Assembly (NCBI RefSeq): GCF_010894405.1
Contig: NZ_JAAIYA010000001.1
Coordinates: 245,341 to 309,340, forward strand
Direction: 5' to 3'
Length of the DNA: 64,000 nucleotides
DNA from: Pyxidicoccus caerfyrddinensis
Lineage (GTDB): Bacteria; Myxococcota; Myxococcia; Myxococcales; Myxococcaceae
The first letter of the stretch is position 1; every line of letters begins with the position of its first letter. A program made the translations under genes and the position numbers. Positions 7,630-16,314 of the stretch are shown here, piece by piece. The notes below the pieces were generated by a model. The model was not told where the DNA came from, made no database searches, and saw only the letters and a list, made by a program, of their open reading frames with translations.

Positions 7630-10600
7630 TCATGCTCGGGACAAGCAATGAACGCGACGGGTCTTCACGTTCGTCACCTTTCCCGAGCGCTCCAGCACTC
7701 CCTGTCCCACGATGAACAGGGCGCCGTGGATCTGCTTCCGGCACGCCTCGTATACGTCCGGAGGCACCACGAGGTTGGCGATGCCCGTCTCGTCCTCCAG
7801 CGAGATGAAGCAGATTCCCTTCGCCGTCGGTGGCCGCTGCCGGCAGATGAGCATCCCGCCCACCGCCACCTGCTGCCCCGAGCGCACCTTCTTCAATCCC
7901 TCCGCCGTCACCGCGCCCAGCTTCTTCAGCGTGGGCCGCAGCAGTTCCAGAGGGTGCTTCTCCAGAGACAGCCCCACCGTGTCGTAGTCCGCCACCACGC
8001 GCTCATAGAGGCTCATCGACGGCAGCTCCACCTCCGTGCCGTCCATCGACATACCGAAGAACAGGTCGTCCGAGTCCAGTGGGCCCAGCGCCTGTATCTC
8101 CCACAGCGCCTTGCGCCGAGAGCCGCACAGTCCCGCCAGTGTTCCCGCCAGCGCCAACCGCGTCAGCTCGTGCCGGGGAATGCGCGCCCGCCTCGCCAGG
8201 TCTCCTACGTCGCGGAAGCCCTCCCCCTTCGCCGACTCCACCCGGCGCCCCGCGGACTCTCCCAGCCCCCTCACCATCCGCAACCCCAGCCTCAGCGCCT
8301 TCCCGCCCTCCTCCAGCGTGCAGTCCCACCTCGAGCGCTGCACGTCCACCTCCCGCACCTCCACCCCATGCCGCTGCGCATCCGCTACCAACGTGTGAGG
8401 CGCGTAGAACCCCATCGGCTGTGAGTTCAGTAGCGACGCCGTGAAGGCCGCCGGGTAGTGGCACTTCAGCCAGCTCGACGCGTACGCAATCAACGCGAAG
8501 CTCGCCGAGTGGCTCTCAGGAAACCCGTAGTGCGCGAAGCCGCGGAAGTTGTCGAACCACTCCTCCGCCTGTCCTCGCGCATACCCACGGGAGATACAGC
8601 CCTCCACGAACCTCCCCCGGTACTGCAACAGCATCGACTCCGCCCGCTTGTGGCTCAGCACCCGCCGCAGCCCGTCCGCCTCCCCCGCCGTGAAGCCCGC
8701 CGCCACCATCGCCAGCTTCATCGCCTGCTCCTGGAAGAGCGGCACCCCCAGCGTCTTCCCGAGAATCTCCTTCACCGCCTCGCTCGGGTACTGCACCTGC
8801 TCGATTCCGTTCCTCCGCCTCAAGAACGGATGCACCATGTTCCCGACAATCGGCCCCGGGCGGATGAGGGCAATCTCCACCACCAGGTCGTAGAACGTCC
8901 TCGGCCGCAGCCTCGGCAACATGTTCATCTGCGCGCGGCTCTCAATCTGGAACACCCCCACCGTGTCCGCCTCGCACAACATGTCGTAGACCTTCGGGTC
9001 CTCCGCCGGAATCGTCGCCAGCGACAGCTCCCTCCCGTGGTGCTCCCGAATCAGCGCGAGGCACTTCGACAGCGCCGTCAGCATCCCCAACGCCAGCAGG
9101 TCCACCTTCAGCAGCCCAATCGAGTTGATGTCATCCTTCTCCCACTGGATGACCGTGCGGCCCGGCATCGCCGCGTTCTCCACCGGCACCAGCTCCGTCA
9201 GCGGCTCGCGCGTAATCACGAACCCACCGACATGGATGGACAGGTGTCTCGGAAAGCCCTCCATCTCCATCGCCAGGGACAGCGTCTTCTGCACCCGACT
9301 GTCAAAGGCAGACAGCCCCGCCTCCAGCAACACCTCCGGCGTCACCTGGAATCCATTGGCCGCCGCCACCTTCGACAGCTTGTCCACCTGATCCAACGAC
9401 AGCCCCAGCGCCTTGCCCGTCTCGCGCAGCGCCAGCCGGCCCCGGTAGCAGATGACCTCGCACACCATCCCCGCCCGCTGCCGGCCGTGCTTCTCGTAGA
9501 CGTACTGGAGCACCTCCTCGCGCCGCTCGTGCTCGAAGTCCACGTCGATGTCCGGCGGCTCCTTGCGCTCCATGCTCAGGAAGCGCTCGAACAACAACCC
9601 CATCCGCACCGGATCAATCGCCGTAATCTGCAATGCGTAGCAGACCGCCGAGTTCGCCGCGCTCCCCCGCCCCTGGCAGAGAATCCCCCGCCTCCTCGCG
9701 AACCCCACGATGTCCCACAGCGCCAGGAAGTACCCCGCGAAGTCCAGGGCGGCGATGAGCTTCAATTCATGCTCAATCTGTTTCACCACCTCCGGCGGCA
9801 CGCCCCCCGGATAGCGCACCACGAGCCCCTCGTACGTCAGCGCCCGCAGGTGCGCGTTCGCCGTGCGCCCCTCGGGCAGGTCCTCCTCCGGGAAGCGGTA
9901 ATGCAAGTCATCCAACGAGGCGTGGCACCGTGACGCCAGCTCGATGGACCGCTCCAGCGCCTCCGGCCGGTCCGCGAACAGCCGCCCCATCTCATGCGGC
10001 CCCTTCAGCGTCCGCTCCGCGTTGGGCAACATCCGCGTCCCCGTCTTGTCCACCGTCGTCCCGTGGCGGATCGCCACCAGCACGTCCTGCAAGGGCTGCC
10101 GCCGACGGTGGTGCGTGTGCACGTCGTTGTGCACCACCACGGGCACGCCCAGCTCTCGCGCCAGCGCGTCCACCCGGGCCTCTCGCGCCTGGTCTCCCGC
10201 CGACAGCGTCCGGCACAGCCCCACGTGGAAGCGCTCCGGGAAGGCCTCCGCCAGCGCCGCCACCCGCTCCACCGGGGCCGGCTCGGGCAACAGGGCGAGC
10301 AGTCCCGCGGAGCGGTCCGCCAGCGCCCGCCACGGCAGCCCCGCCTCCCCCTTCGGGTGCGTCATCCGGCTCTGCGACACCAGGCTGCACAGGTTCGCGT
10401 ACCCGCCCGCGTCCGCCGCGTACACCACCACCGGCGGGGCGTCCTCCAGCGTCAGCTCGGCCCCGAGGATGAGCTTCAGGCCGTGCTCCTTCGCCGCCAG
10501 GTGCGCCTTCACCACCCCGTACAGCCCGTCCGCGTCCGTCAGCGCCAGCGCTCGCACCCCGAGCCTCGCGGCCGTGGCCACCAGCTCCTCCGGATGCGAG

Positions 10601-10653
10601 GCGCCGCGCAGGAACGAGAAGTTGGAGCGGCAGACGAGCTCGGCGTAATCCAC
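7630..10653 (-). CDS. dnaE2: Error-prone DNA polymerase DnaE2 (ImuC)
   Basis: 1007 residues, the length of DnaE2 rather than replicative DnaE1 (~1150). It begins YAELVCRSNFSFLRGASHP, the PHP-domain opening typical of this clade. The catalytic aspartates sit in PDIDVDF near residue 367, and the C-terminus carries the OB-fold segment. DnaE2 performs lesion bypass and damage-induced mutagenesis with ImuA and ImuB, whose genes lie about 16 kb away on the same strand. The start is GTG at 10653 with no ribosome binding site. A possible -10 (TATGTT, 10667-10662) ends only 8 nt before the GTG, so the mRNA may be leaderless. A LexA-type palindrome lies just upstream. Confidence 0.95.
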   Translation of the reverse strand: MDYAELVCRSNFSFLRGASHPEELVATAARLGVRALALTDADGLYGVVKAHLAAKEHGLKLILGAELTLEDAPPVVVYAADAGGYANLCSLVSQSRMTHPKGEAGLPWRALADRSAGLLALLPEPAPVERVAALAEAFPERFHVGLCRTLSAGDQAREARVDALARELGVPVVVHNDVHTHHRRRQPLQDVLVAIRHGTTVDKTGTRMLPNAERTLKGPHEMGRLFADRPEALERSIELASRCHASLDDLHYRFPEEDLPEGRTANAHLRALTYEGLVVRYPGGVPPEVVKQIEHELKLIAALDFAGYFLALWDIVGFARRRGILCQGRGSAANSAVCYALQITAIDPVRMGLLFERFLSMERKEPPDIDVDFEHERREEVLQYVYEKHGRQRAGMVCEVICYRGRLALRETGKALGLSLDQVDKLSKVAAANGFQVTPEVLLEAGLSAFDSRVQKTLSLAMEMEGFPRHLSIHVGGFVITREPLTELVPVENAAMPGRTVIQWEKDDINSIGLLKVDLLALGMLTALSKCLALIREHHGRELSLATIPAEDPKVYDMLCEADTVGVFQIESRAQMNMLPRLRPRTFYDLVVEIALIRPGPIVGNMVHPFLRRRNGIEQVQYPSEAVKEILGKTLGVPLFQEQAMKLAMVAAGFTAGEADGLRRVLSHKRAESMLLQYRGRFVEGCISRGYARGQAEEWFDNFRGFAHYGFPESHSASFALIAYASSWLKCHYPAAFTASLLNSQPMGFYAPHTLVADAQRHGVEVREVDVQRSRWDCTLEEGGKALRLGLRMVRGLGESAGRRVESAKGEGFRDVGDLARRARIPRHELTRLALAGTLAGLCGSRRKALWEIQALGPLDSDDLFFGMSMDGTEVELPSMSLYERVVADYDTVGLSLEKHPLELLRPTLKKLGAVTAEGLKKVRSGQQVAVGGMLICRQRPPTAKGICFISLEDETGIANLVVPPDVYEACRKQIHGALFIVGQGVLERSGKVTNVKTRRVHCLSRA

Positions 10654-11149
10654 AGCCGATCAACATACTGAGCGGGCGTTCAGGCGCTAGGTTGGATCGA
10701 CACTCGGCGAGAGAGGAGACGTCATGGGTTGACGCCGGCCAGGACGATCTCGCGTGTCGCGCCAGACTCACTCCAGGCCGAGCACATCGTCCCCCGCTGC
10801 CCGTCATGCTAATGAGCGTCAGGAAGTGAGGTTAAGGCTTGGGCACGTGGAGGATAGGAAGAGGTAGCGCCGATGGCATGGCAGCCTCGTCCTCTAGCGG
10901 TGCACAGTGGGGAGCACTGTTGTGGGCGAGGGACGAGGTAGGTCAAGGCAGGCGGGGGGCACGACACGCCCTGGAGGGTGCAGAGTCCCTCATGGAAGCT
11001 TGGCTGTCGTGCTCCGGGAGCACCTCTTCTCCCGTGCGCGGGCGAGCGGTCGCCTCGGGCTCGTAGGGAGGGTGTCCACGCGCCGAAGAGCTATGAAGTC
11101 TTGCACGCGCTATCTTCGGGCCTCACGACCAAGAACTCGGAGAGCGCTC
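10654..11149. other. 496-bp intergenic region, possibly decayed
   Basis: Holds the dnaE2 control region at its left end. A near-ideal ribosome binding site (GAGAGGAG, 10711-10718) leads to an ATG at 10724 that is closed after two codons (ATG GGT TGA). A short hairpin (GTGCTC-CGG-GAGCAC, 11009-11023) is followed by CTCTTCT. The stretch 10840-11100 has open frames but none with convincing coding character. It may be the remains of a degraded gene; nothing firmer can be said. Confidence 0.4.
10668..10683 (-). promoter_or_regulatory. LexA (SOS) box upstream of dnaE2
   Basis: CTGAGCGGGCGTTCAG is a 16-bp palindrome with one mismatch (CTGAxCG-NN-CGTTCAG), starting 15 bp upstream of the dnaE2 GTG and next to its probable -10. 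The same palindrome precedes imuA. It agrees with the M. xanthus LexA consensus as I remember it (ending GTTCAG). Binding by LexA is inferred. Confidence 0.7.
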
Positions 11150-11680
11150 ATGTACGAAGCATTCCGAATCGCTCGAGTGCATGAGCGAACGGGAAAAGAC
11201 CTGCTGCACCTCGATTTCCGCGAAGCGCCCGAGGGCATGGCCCTCGTCATCCATCCGCAAAGAAACGCGCCTCAGGCACTTGAGTTGCGGATTCTTGGAG
11301 ACCCCATCGAGGTCGATGACGCCATCGCCGAGGAGCGATTCACAGCGGAGCAGCTTCGACTCTACCACGAACTGCAAATGGCTGAGACCAAGCCCCTGTC
11401 TGGCCCACAGGAGCGCCCGGCGGGCGCAGCCCTGACGAGTGGGCGCATCCGCGCGCTCTGGTCATCTACGCGCTTGACCTTCATCAGGAGGCTCATCGAG
11501 CCTCTCGCGCCCGATGACATCTTCGTGGTTGAGGTGTCGGGCCAAGCCACCTATGCGATGTCGCGGCGCCAGTTCGAGGCGGATTTTCCAAACGTCGTCG
11601 CGAGTAGGGCCTATTCCGAGTACGGCAGCTACAACTATAAAGACACGCCTCAGCGAGCATCTGCCTACATTGTTCGTTAG
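11150..11680 (+). CDS. Hypothetical cytoplasmic protein
   Basis: 176 residues from ATG 11150, preceded by GGAGAG at the right spacing; longer versions starting further upstream would read through atypical sequence. It begins MYEAFRIARVHERTGKDLL. There is no signal peptide, membrane segment or recognised motif. The C-terminal third (IFVVEVSGQATYAMSRRQFE) looks like a small alpha/beta or beta-strand unit. I do not recognise a family. The next gene is in the same direction about 210 bp later. Confidence 0.65.
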   Translation: MYEAFRIARVHERTGKDLLHLDFREAPEGMALVIHPQRNAPQALELRILGDPIEVDDAIAEERFTAEQLRLYHELQMAETKPLSGPQERPAGAALTSGRIRALWSSTRLTFIRRLIEPLAPDDIFVVEVSGQATYAMSRRQFEADFPNVVASRAYSEYGSYNYKDTPQRASAYIVR

Positions 11681-11890
11681 GGCCCTATCCCAGCGTCACT
11701 TGAGAGCTCGCCAGAAGTGAGCCACCTGCGCTCTGCCGAAGTGACAAGGGACGGACCACGATTGCCCGATTCGCTCCGCCCGAGGCGACTCACGCCTCCG
11801 CCCCATGGCTTCAACCGCCCCGAGCATTCACGTCACTCCCTGAAACTCATTAGGAGCCGACCCAGGACCCCAGACCCGAGGCCCACGCAC

Positions 11891-12622
11891 GTGCGCTCCC
11901 CACGAACCTTCATCACCCGGGTGCTCGGAGCCCTGCTCGGTGGCTCCCGTGTTCCACCCCGGAACGAGGCACCAGAGGCCCGGGAGGTCGAGCTCGACTT
12001 CTATCTCCGCTCCCTGAACCGCTACCGCGTCTACGTGAGCGACAGCGAGGCGAGGCCTGTGACGTGGCTTCGTGTCACCGGCTTCGAGGGTGGTGTCATC
12101 CAGGCGCGCAACGGCGAGTCCCTGGGACGCGCCTCCGTCCGCCGCTACGCGGTGACCTATCCCAGCGGTGTGCTCGTCACGGTCAAGCCCGCCCATTCGA
12201 GTCCCCTGCCGTCGGGTGCACACTTCCAGCCCACCGACGCGCCGACGTCCGAAGTCCTACGGGACTCCGACCTCGACATGGGCCGGGCCTACGTGCGCAT
12301 CGACTTCGCCGCCTCGGGTCCTAAGCCTCATGACCCGAACCACTTCACGATGACCTTCAGCAACATCAGCCACCGGAGGATCCGCGTCCTCCGCTTCGGC
12401 GGCTACCAGAAGGAGGGGGACGTCTACCGGGTCTCCACCTTCACCGAAGCCCTCTTCAACTCCGACGACTTCATCAACTGGTACGCAGCCCCCGCGGATG
12501 GCTGGATTGCGCCGGGGCAGAGCGTCAGCGACCCCGCCAGCTACGGCGGCGGCCTGTGGGCCTACCACTGCGAAACCGAGGACCACCTCACGTTCATCGC
12601 GAGCGGCTCGCCGGCCTCCTGA
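11891..12622 (+). CDS. Hypothetical protein
   Basis: 243 residues if started at GTG 11891; an in-frame start at 11717 would add 58 Arg/Pro-rich residues that do not look like protein sequence, so the shorter form is preferred, although its ribosome binding site is weak. The N-terminus is basic with one short hydrophobic patch. The C-terminal half (VYRVSTFTEALFNSDDFINW, then YGGGLWAYHCETEDHLTFIA) looks beta-rich. No known family is recognised. Convergent with the response regulator gene, 27 bp apart. Confidence 0.6.
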   Translation: MRSPRTFITRVLGALLGGSRVPPRNEAPEAREVELDFYLRSLNRYRVYVSDSEARPVTWLRVTGFEGGVIQARNGESLGRASVRRYAVTYPSGVLVTVKPAHSSPLPSGAHFQPTDAPTSEVLRDSDLDMGRAYVRIDFAASGPKPHDPNHFTMTFSNISHRRIRVLRFGGYQKEGDVYRVSTFTEALFNSDDFINWYAAPADGWIAPGQSVSDPASYGGGLWAYHCETEDHLTFIASGSPAS

Positions 12623-12649
12623 CGCTCCCGGCGGCCGGCGGACGCGGCT

Positions 12650-13015
12650 TCAGCAGTGCTGTGCAATCGCCGACACCAGATCCTCCAGCCGGGGCGGCTT
12701 CTTGATGAAGCTGGCCGCATTGAGCTTCTCGGCATTGCCCTGCACGTCCCGGTACGCGGACACGACCACGACCGGAATGTTCGCAAGCGCCGGGTCCTGG
12801 CACTGCGCCTCCCGGAAGGCATGCCCGTCCATCACCGGCATCATCAAGTCCAACAGGATGAGGCAGGGCAGCGCCTCCGTGCTCCGGAGCCAGGCCAGCG
12901 CCCGCTCTCCATTCGACGCGCCCACGACGTCACAGCCCTGCTCCTCCAGCAGCTCCACCAGGGCCTCGCGAATCTCCGTGTCGTCCTCGACCACCAGCAG
13001 CTTGTGCCGCTTCAC
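12650..13015 (-). CDS. Single-domain response regulator (CheY-like)
   Basis: 121 residues, a receiver domain only, with no output domain. The acidic pair is ED-D at residues 10-12, the phospho-acceptor is D56 (LLDLMMPVMDG), the conserved Ser is in VVVSAY, and the Lys is in FIKKP. GTG at 13015 overlaps the stop of the histidine kinase by 4 bp (GTGA), so the two are translationally coupled and are very probably a cognate pair. With no output domain it must signal by protein contact or pass phosphate onward. Confidence 0.93.
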   Translation of the reverse strand: MKRHKLLVVEDDTEIREALVELLEEQGCDVVGASNGERALAWLRSTEALPCLILLDLMMPVMDGHAFREAQCQDPALANIPVVVVSAYRDVQGNAEKLNAASFIKKPPRLEDLVSAIAQHC

Positions 13016-14589
13016 GAGGACACCTCCACGCCCTCAGACGCCCCTGGCGCCGCCGGCCTGGGAGTGCGTGGCAGGGTGACGATGAACCGGGCCCCGCGCG
13101 GCTCCACCTCCTCGATGCCGATGGTGCCTCCGTGGGCCTCGGTGATCTGCCGGGCGACGTACAACCCCAGGCCCATGCCTCCGAAGTGGCTCATCGAGAC
13201 CGCGCGCTCGAAGCGACCGAAGATCCGCGCCCGCTCGGTTTCCGGCACGCCCGGCCCCCTGTCGGAGACCGTGAGGACCGCGGTGTCTCCCTCGGCTCGC
13301 ACCGTCAGCTCCACGGGCGTTCCCGCCGCGTACTTGAGGGCGTTGGACAGCAGGTTGGTGAGCACCTGCTCCACGCGAAGTCGGTCCCACTCACCCGTGA
13401 CGGGCTCGCCCCCTCGAAAGGTCAGCTCGCAGCCCTCCTTGGCGGCCTGCTCGCGGAAGCGGTCCACCAGGTCATCCACGCTCTTGGTCAGGTCGAACCG
13501 CTCAGGGGACAGGACGAGCCGTCCGCTGGCGATGCGGGACACGTCCAGCAACGCCTCCACCAGCTGGGTCAGCCGCTCCCCGCCCCGGTACGCACGCTCC
13601 GCCTTGTTGCGGAGCTTCGGCTCCAGGACCTGGCTCCCATGGAGCAGGCTCTGAAGCTGGAGCTGGATGGCGCTCAGCGGCGTCTTCAGCTCGTGCGACG
13701 CGATGGAGAGGAACTCGTCGCGCAGACGGATGGCCTCCTGCGCCTGGGCGAGCCGGAGGCGCTCCGCCTCCGCATTGCGCTTGTCCGTGAGGTCGCGCGT
13801 CACCTTCGCGAAGCCGATGATCCTGCCGTCGAGGTCCCGCATCGGCTGGATGACGACGTTCGCCCAGAAGCGCGTGCCGTCCTTGCGCACCCGCCACCCC
13901 TCCTCCTCGAATCGTCCCTCGGCGGCCGCGACCTCGAGCTCCCGGTCGCACTTGCCGTCCGCCACCTCCTCGGGAAGGTAGAACCGCGAGAAGTGCTGGC
14001 CGATGATCTCCTCGGGCGCGTAGCCCTTGATGTTCATGGCGCCCGCATTCCAGGTGGCCACGTGGCCCTGGGGGTCGAGCATGAAGATGGCGTAGTCCTT
14101 CACGCTCTGGATGAGCAGCCGGAAGCGCTGCTCACTCTGGCGAAGCGCCTCCTCCGCCGCGCGCCGCTCCGTCAGGTCTCGCGTCACCTTGCTGAACCCG
14201 TACAGCTTTCCGGACTCGTCCCAGAGCGAGGTGATCACCACGTCGGCCCAGAAGCGCGTGCCGTCCTTGCGCACCCGCCAGCCCTCGTCCTCGACCCGCC
14301 CGTCCCGGACGGCGATGGAGAGCAGCCGCTGGGGCCTTCCGTCCGCCACGTCCTCGGGGGTGTAGAACCGGGAGAGGGAGTGGCCGACGATTTCATCCGC
14401 CAGGTAGCCCTTGATGGACTCGGCCCCGGAGTTCCAGGTCTGGACCCTTCCTTCCGGATCCAACATGAAGATGGCGTAGTCCTTCACGCTCTGGATGGCG
14501 AGCCTGTAGCGCTCCTCACGCTGGCGCGGCGCTTCTGGCTCGGGCGCGCGCTCCGGGGACGGCTGGACGGGATGATGGCCGATGCTCAA
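13012..14589 (-). CDS. PAS-PAS sensor histidine kinase
   Basis: 525 residues, soluble. PAS1 (about 26-140) and PAS2 (about 152-267) are obvious duplicates of each other (SVKDYAIFMLDPEG against SVKDYAIFMLDPQG; both end in a WRVRKDGTRFWA strand). HisKA follows, with the phospho-acceptor H299 in SIASHELKTPLS, then an HATPase domain with N-box NLLSNALKYA, G1 DRGPGVP and G2 GGMGLGLYVARQ. The start is TTG at 14589, chosen because GGAGAG lies 6 nt upstream and no ATG fits. The gene makes an operon with the response regulator. Lack of membrane helices suggests it senses a cytoplasmic signal such as redox state or a small molecule. Confidence 0.93.
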   Translation of the reverse strand: MSIGHHPVQPSPERAPEPEAPRQREERYRLAIQSVKDYAIFMLDPEGRVQTWNSGAESIKGYLADEIVGHSLSRFYTPEDVADGRPQRLLSIAVRDGRVEDEGWRVRKDGTRFWADVVITSLWDESGKLYGFSKVTRDLTERRAAEEALRQSEQRFRLLIQSVKDYAIFMLDPQGHVATWNAGAMNIKGYAPEEIIGQHFSRFYLPEEVADGKCDRELEVAAAEGRFEEEGWRVRKDGTRFWANVVIQPMRDLDGRIIGFAKVTRDLTDKRNAEAERLRLAQAQEAIRLRDEFLSIASHELKTPLSAIQLQLQSLLHGSQVLEPKLRNKAERAYRGGERLTQLVEALLDVSRIASGRLVLSPERFDLTKSVDDLVDRFREQAAKEGCELTFRGGEPVTGEWDRLRVEQVLTNLLSNALKYAAGTPVELTVRAEGDTAVLTVSDRGPGVPETERARIFGRFERAVSMSHFGGMGLGLYVARQITEAHGGTIGIEEVEPRGARFIVTLPRTPRPAAPGASEGVEVSS

Positions 14590-14841
14590 GGATGACTCTC
14601 CAGCGGTTGGACTCAGGGACCCGACAGTCGCAGCCTATGGAATAAGGACTCGCCCCCCACATGTAACCTGTTGAGGCCCAACGAACTGTTCAGTCATGCA
14701 CTTGTCATCCGGGCAGCGGAACCTCAACCGTCCATGCGGGCCGGCAACCGCCTCGACGTCCGTTCCAGCGCGGAGGAATGCTGGGCTCTACCTGAAACCG
14801 GCCGGTGGTTCACGGGCAGTGCGGCCTGCATGGGATGGGAA

Positions 14842-14867
14842 TGAGAGGGATTGCGCAATCCCTCTCA
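14842..14867 (-). terminator. 26-bp perfect palindrome after the hydrolase gene
   Basis: TGAGAGGGATTGC joined directly to its reverse complement gives a perfect 26-bp palindrome without a spacer. It lies 5 bp after the hydrolase stop codon (minus strand). A terminator is the simplest reading. There is no T-run, so a protein-binding site is the alternative. Confidence 0.45.
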
Positions 14868-14871
14868 CCGC

Positions 14872-15699
14872 TCACACCGCCTGGAGCTGGGCCCCGGAGA
14901 CCTCGTCCAGGAACGAGGAGATGGCGGCGTTCACCGCCTCCGGCTGCTCCAGGTTGCTCATGTGCCCGCCGTGAGGCAGCCGCAAGAGCCGTGAGCCGGA
15001 GATGCGCTCATGCAGCCGGTCCGCCATCTCCGGCAGCGTCACCGCGTCCTCCTCGCCCACCAGGATCAGCGTGGGCGTGGTGATGCGGTGCAGCTCGCCC
15101 TCCACGCTGCGCCGGTGGATGACGCCGTCCATGGCCCTCCACACCGCTCGCGGGTTGCTGGCGAGCTGCCGGCGCAGCGCTTCCCGCTCTGCCCGCCTCG
15201 CCGGGTCATTCATGAAGGTGGGCCCGAAGTAGATGTGCATGATGCGGTCCACCACCGGCCCCAGCCCCAGCCAGTGCGTCACCGCGGAGAGCAGGCGGAA
15301 GCGCGGCAGGTTGCTCGGAAGCTCTGCCGCGGCGGACGTGTCCAGCAGCACCAGCGAGCTCAAGAGCTCCGGGTGACGCGCCGCCACGCGCAGCCCCACG
15401 AAGCCTCCCATCGACAGCCCCACGAAGTGACACGGCGCCAGCCGCAGCGCCTGGATGACGGACACCGCGTCCTCGTACACCGTCCTCAGGTCTATCGGCT
15501 TGCCGTCCTCGGGCGCCTCGCTGTGGCCCTGCCCGCGGTGGTCGTAGCAGATGCACCGGTAGCGGCCCTTCAGCGCCTCCACCTGCCGCGAGAACAGGTG
15601 CGAGTCCCACAGCAGCCCGTGGCTGAAGAGCACGGGCTCACCGGGCCCTCCAGAGTCCTCGTAGTAGAGCTTCGCGCCACGAATGGACAGGAACGGCAT
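14872..15699 (-). CDS. Alpha/beta-hydrolase
   Basis: 275 residues from ATG 15699. The nucleophile is S96 in GLSMGG, the acid is probably D218 in VGEEDAVT, and H246 lies in PHGGHMSN, the full triad in family order. The oxyanion segment FSHGLLWDS and the strand CICYDHRGQGHS are typical of the 3-oxoadipate enol-lactonase-like branch, although members of that branch act on many esters and lactones, so the substrate is not assigned. Cytosolic. The gene is divergent from the NfeD gene at 15826. Confidence 0.9.
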   Translation of the reverse strand: MPFLSIRGAKLYYEDSGGPGEPVLFSHGLLWDSHLFSRQVEALKGRYRCICYDHRGQGHSEAPEDGKPIDLRTVYEDAVSVIQALRLAPCHFVGLSMGGFVGLRVAARHPELLSSLVLLDTSAAAELPSNLPRFRLLSAVTHWLGLGPVVDRIMHIYFGPTFMNDPARRAEREALRRQLASNPRAVWRAMDGVIHRRSVEGELHRITTPTLILVGEEDAVTLPEMADRLHERISGSRLLRLPHGGHMSNLEQPEAVNAAISSFLDEVSGAQLQAV

Positions 15700-15825
15700 G
15701 GATATCCAGGATAGGGCGGTGGTCCGGAGCCGAAACCCCCGGCTCCAGGGCGATTGTTTCCTGCCCCATCCCAGGCCCCATCCCTGGGTTTGACAGGACG
15801 GCGAGGCGGCTGCCAAACATGGGGC

Positions 15826-16314
15826 ATGGACCTCACCCCCACTGCCTGGCAGCTCTGGATGGTCGCGGCGCTGGTCTGCGGAGCGCTCGAAATCAAGCTC
15901 TCCGGCTTCGTGATGCTCTGGTTCTCCCTGGGGGCGCTGGCCTCCTCGCTCGCCGCCTCGCTGGGCCTGGGTATCAACGTCCAGCTCTTCCTCTTCACCG
16001 CCGTCTCCGCCGGCCTGTTCGCCGCCTCGCGCACCATCTTCAAAAACGTTTTCATGCGCACCGCCTCGCATTTGAAGACAGGTATCGAGGCGATGCTCGG
16101 CCAGGAGGCGGTGGTGGTGGAGATGCTCGGCGAGCCCCATGGGGGCACCGTGCGCATCAACGGCGAGCTGTGGACGGCGCGCTCCCTGTCGGGGCTCGTG
16201 GCCGAGGGCGAGCGCGTCACCGTGGAGCAGGTGGAAGGTCTCAAGCTTTGGGTGCGCCGCCCTTCGGCGTCGCTGTCGGTTCCCGTCGCGGAACACAAGA
16301 AGGAGAGGGCCTAG
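15826..16314 (+). CDS. NfeD-like membrane protein
   Basis: 162 residues from ATG 15826. Two or three hydrophobic segments fill residues 8-70, followed by a small C-terminal OB-fold-like domain (EAVVVEMLGEPHGGTVRING through EGERVTVEQVEG). This is the short NfeD form found next to stomatin/prohibitin (SPFH) genes. The next gene, an SPFH protein, starts inside this stop codon (TAGTG), so the two are coupled. Such pairs are thought to organise membrane microdomains and protein quality control; the role here is inferred from the pairing. Confidence 0.88.
   Translation: MDLTPTAWQLWMVAALVCGALEIKLSGFVMLWFSLGALASSLAASLGLGINVQLFLFTAVSAGLFAASRTIFKNVFMRTASHLKTGIEAMLGQEAVVVEMLGEPHGGTVRINGELWTARSLSGLVAEGERVTVEQVEGLKLWVRRPSASLSVPVAEHKKERA

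Noticed and set aside
10839..11066. 75-codon frame in the intergenic region
   Set aside because: No ribosome binding site, Gly/Ser/Arg-rich with no hydrophobic core; not distinguishable from noise.
15819..16313. Upstream extension of the SPFH protein
   Set aside because: It overlaps the NfeD gene in another frame and has shadow composition; GTG 16314 with AGGAGAGGG gives the proper N-terminal membrane helix.
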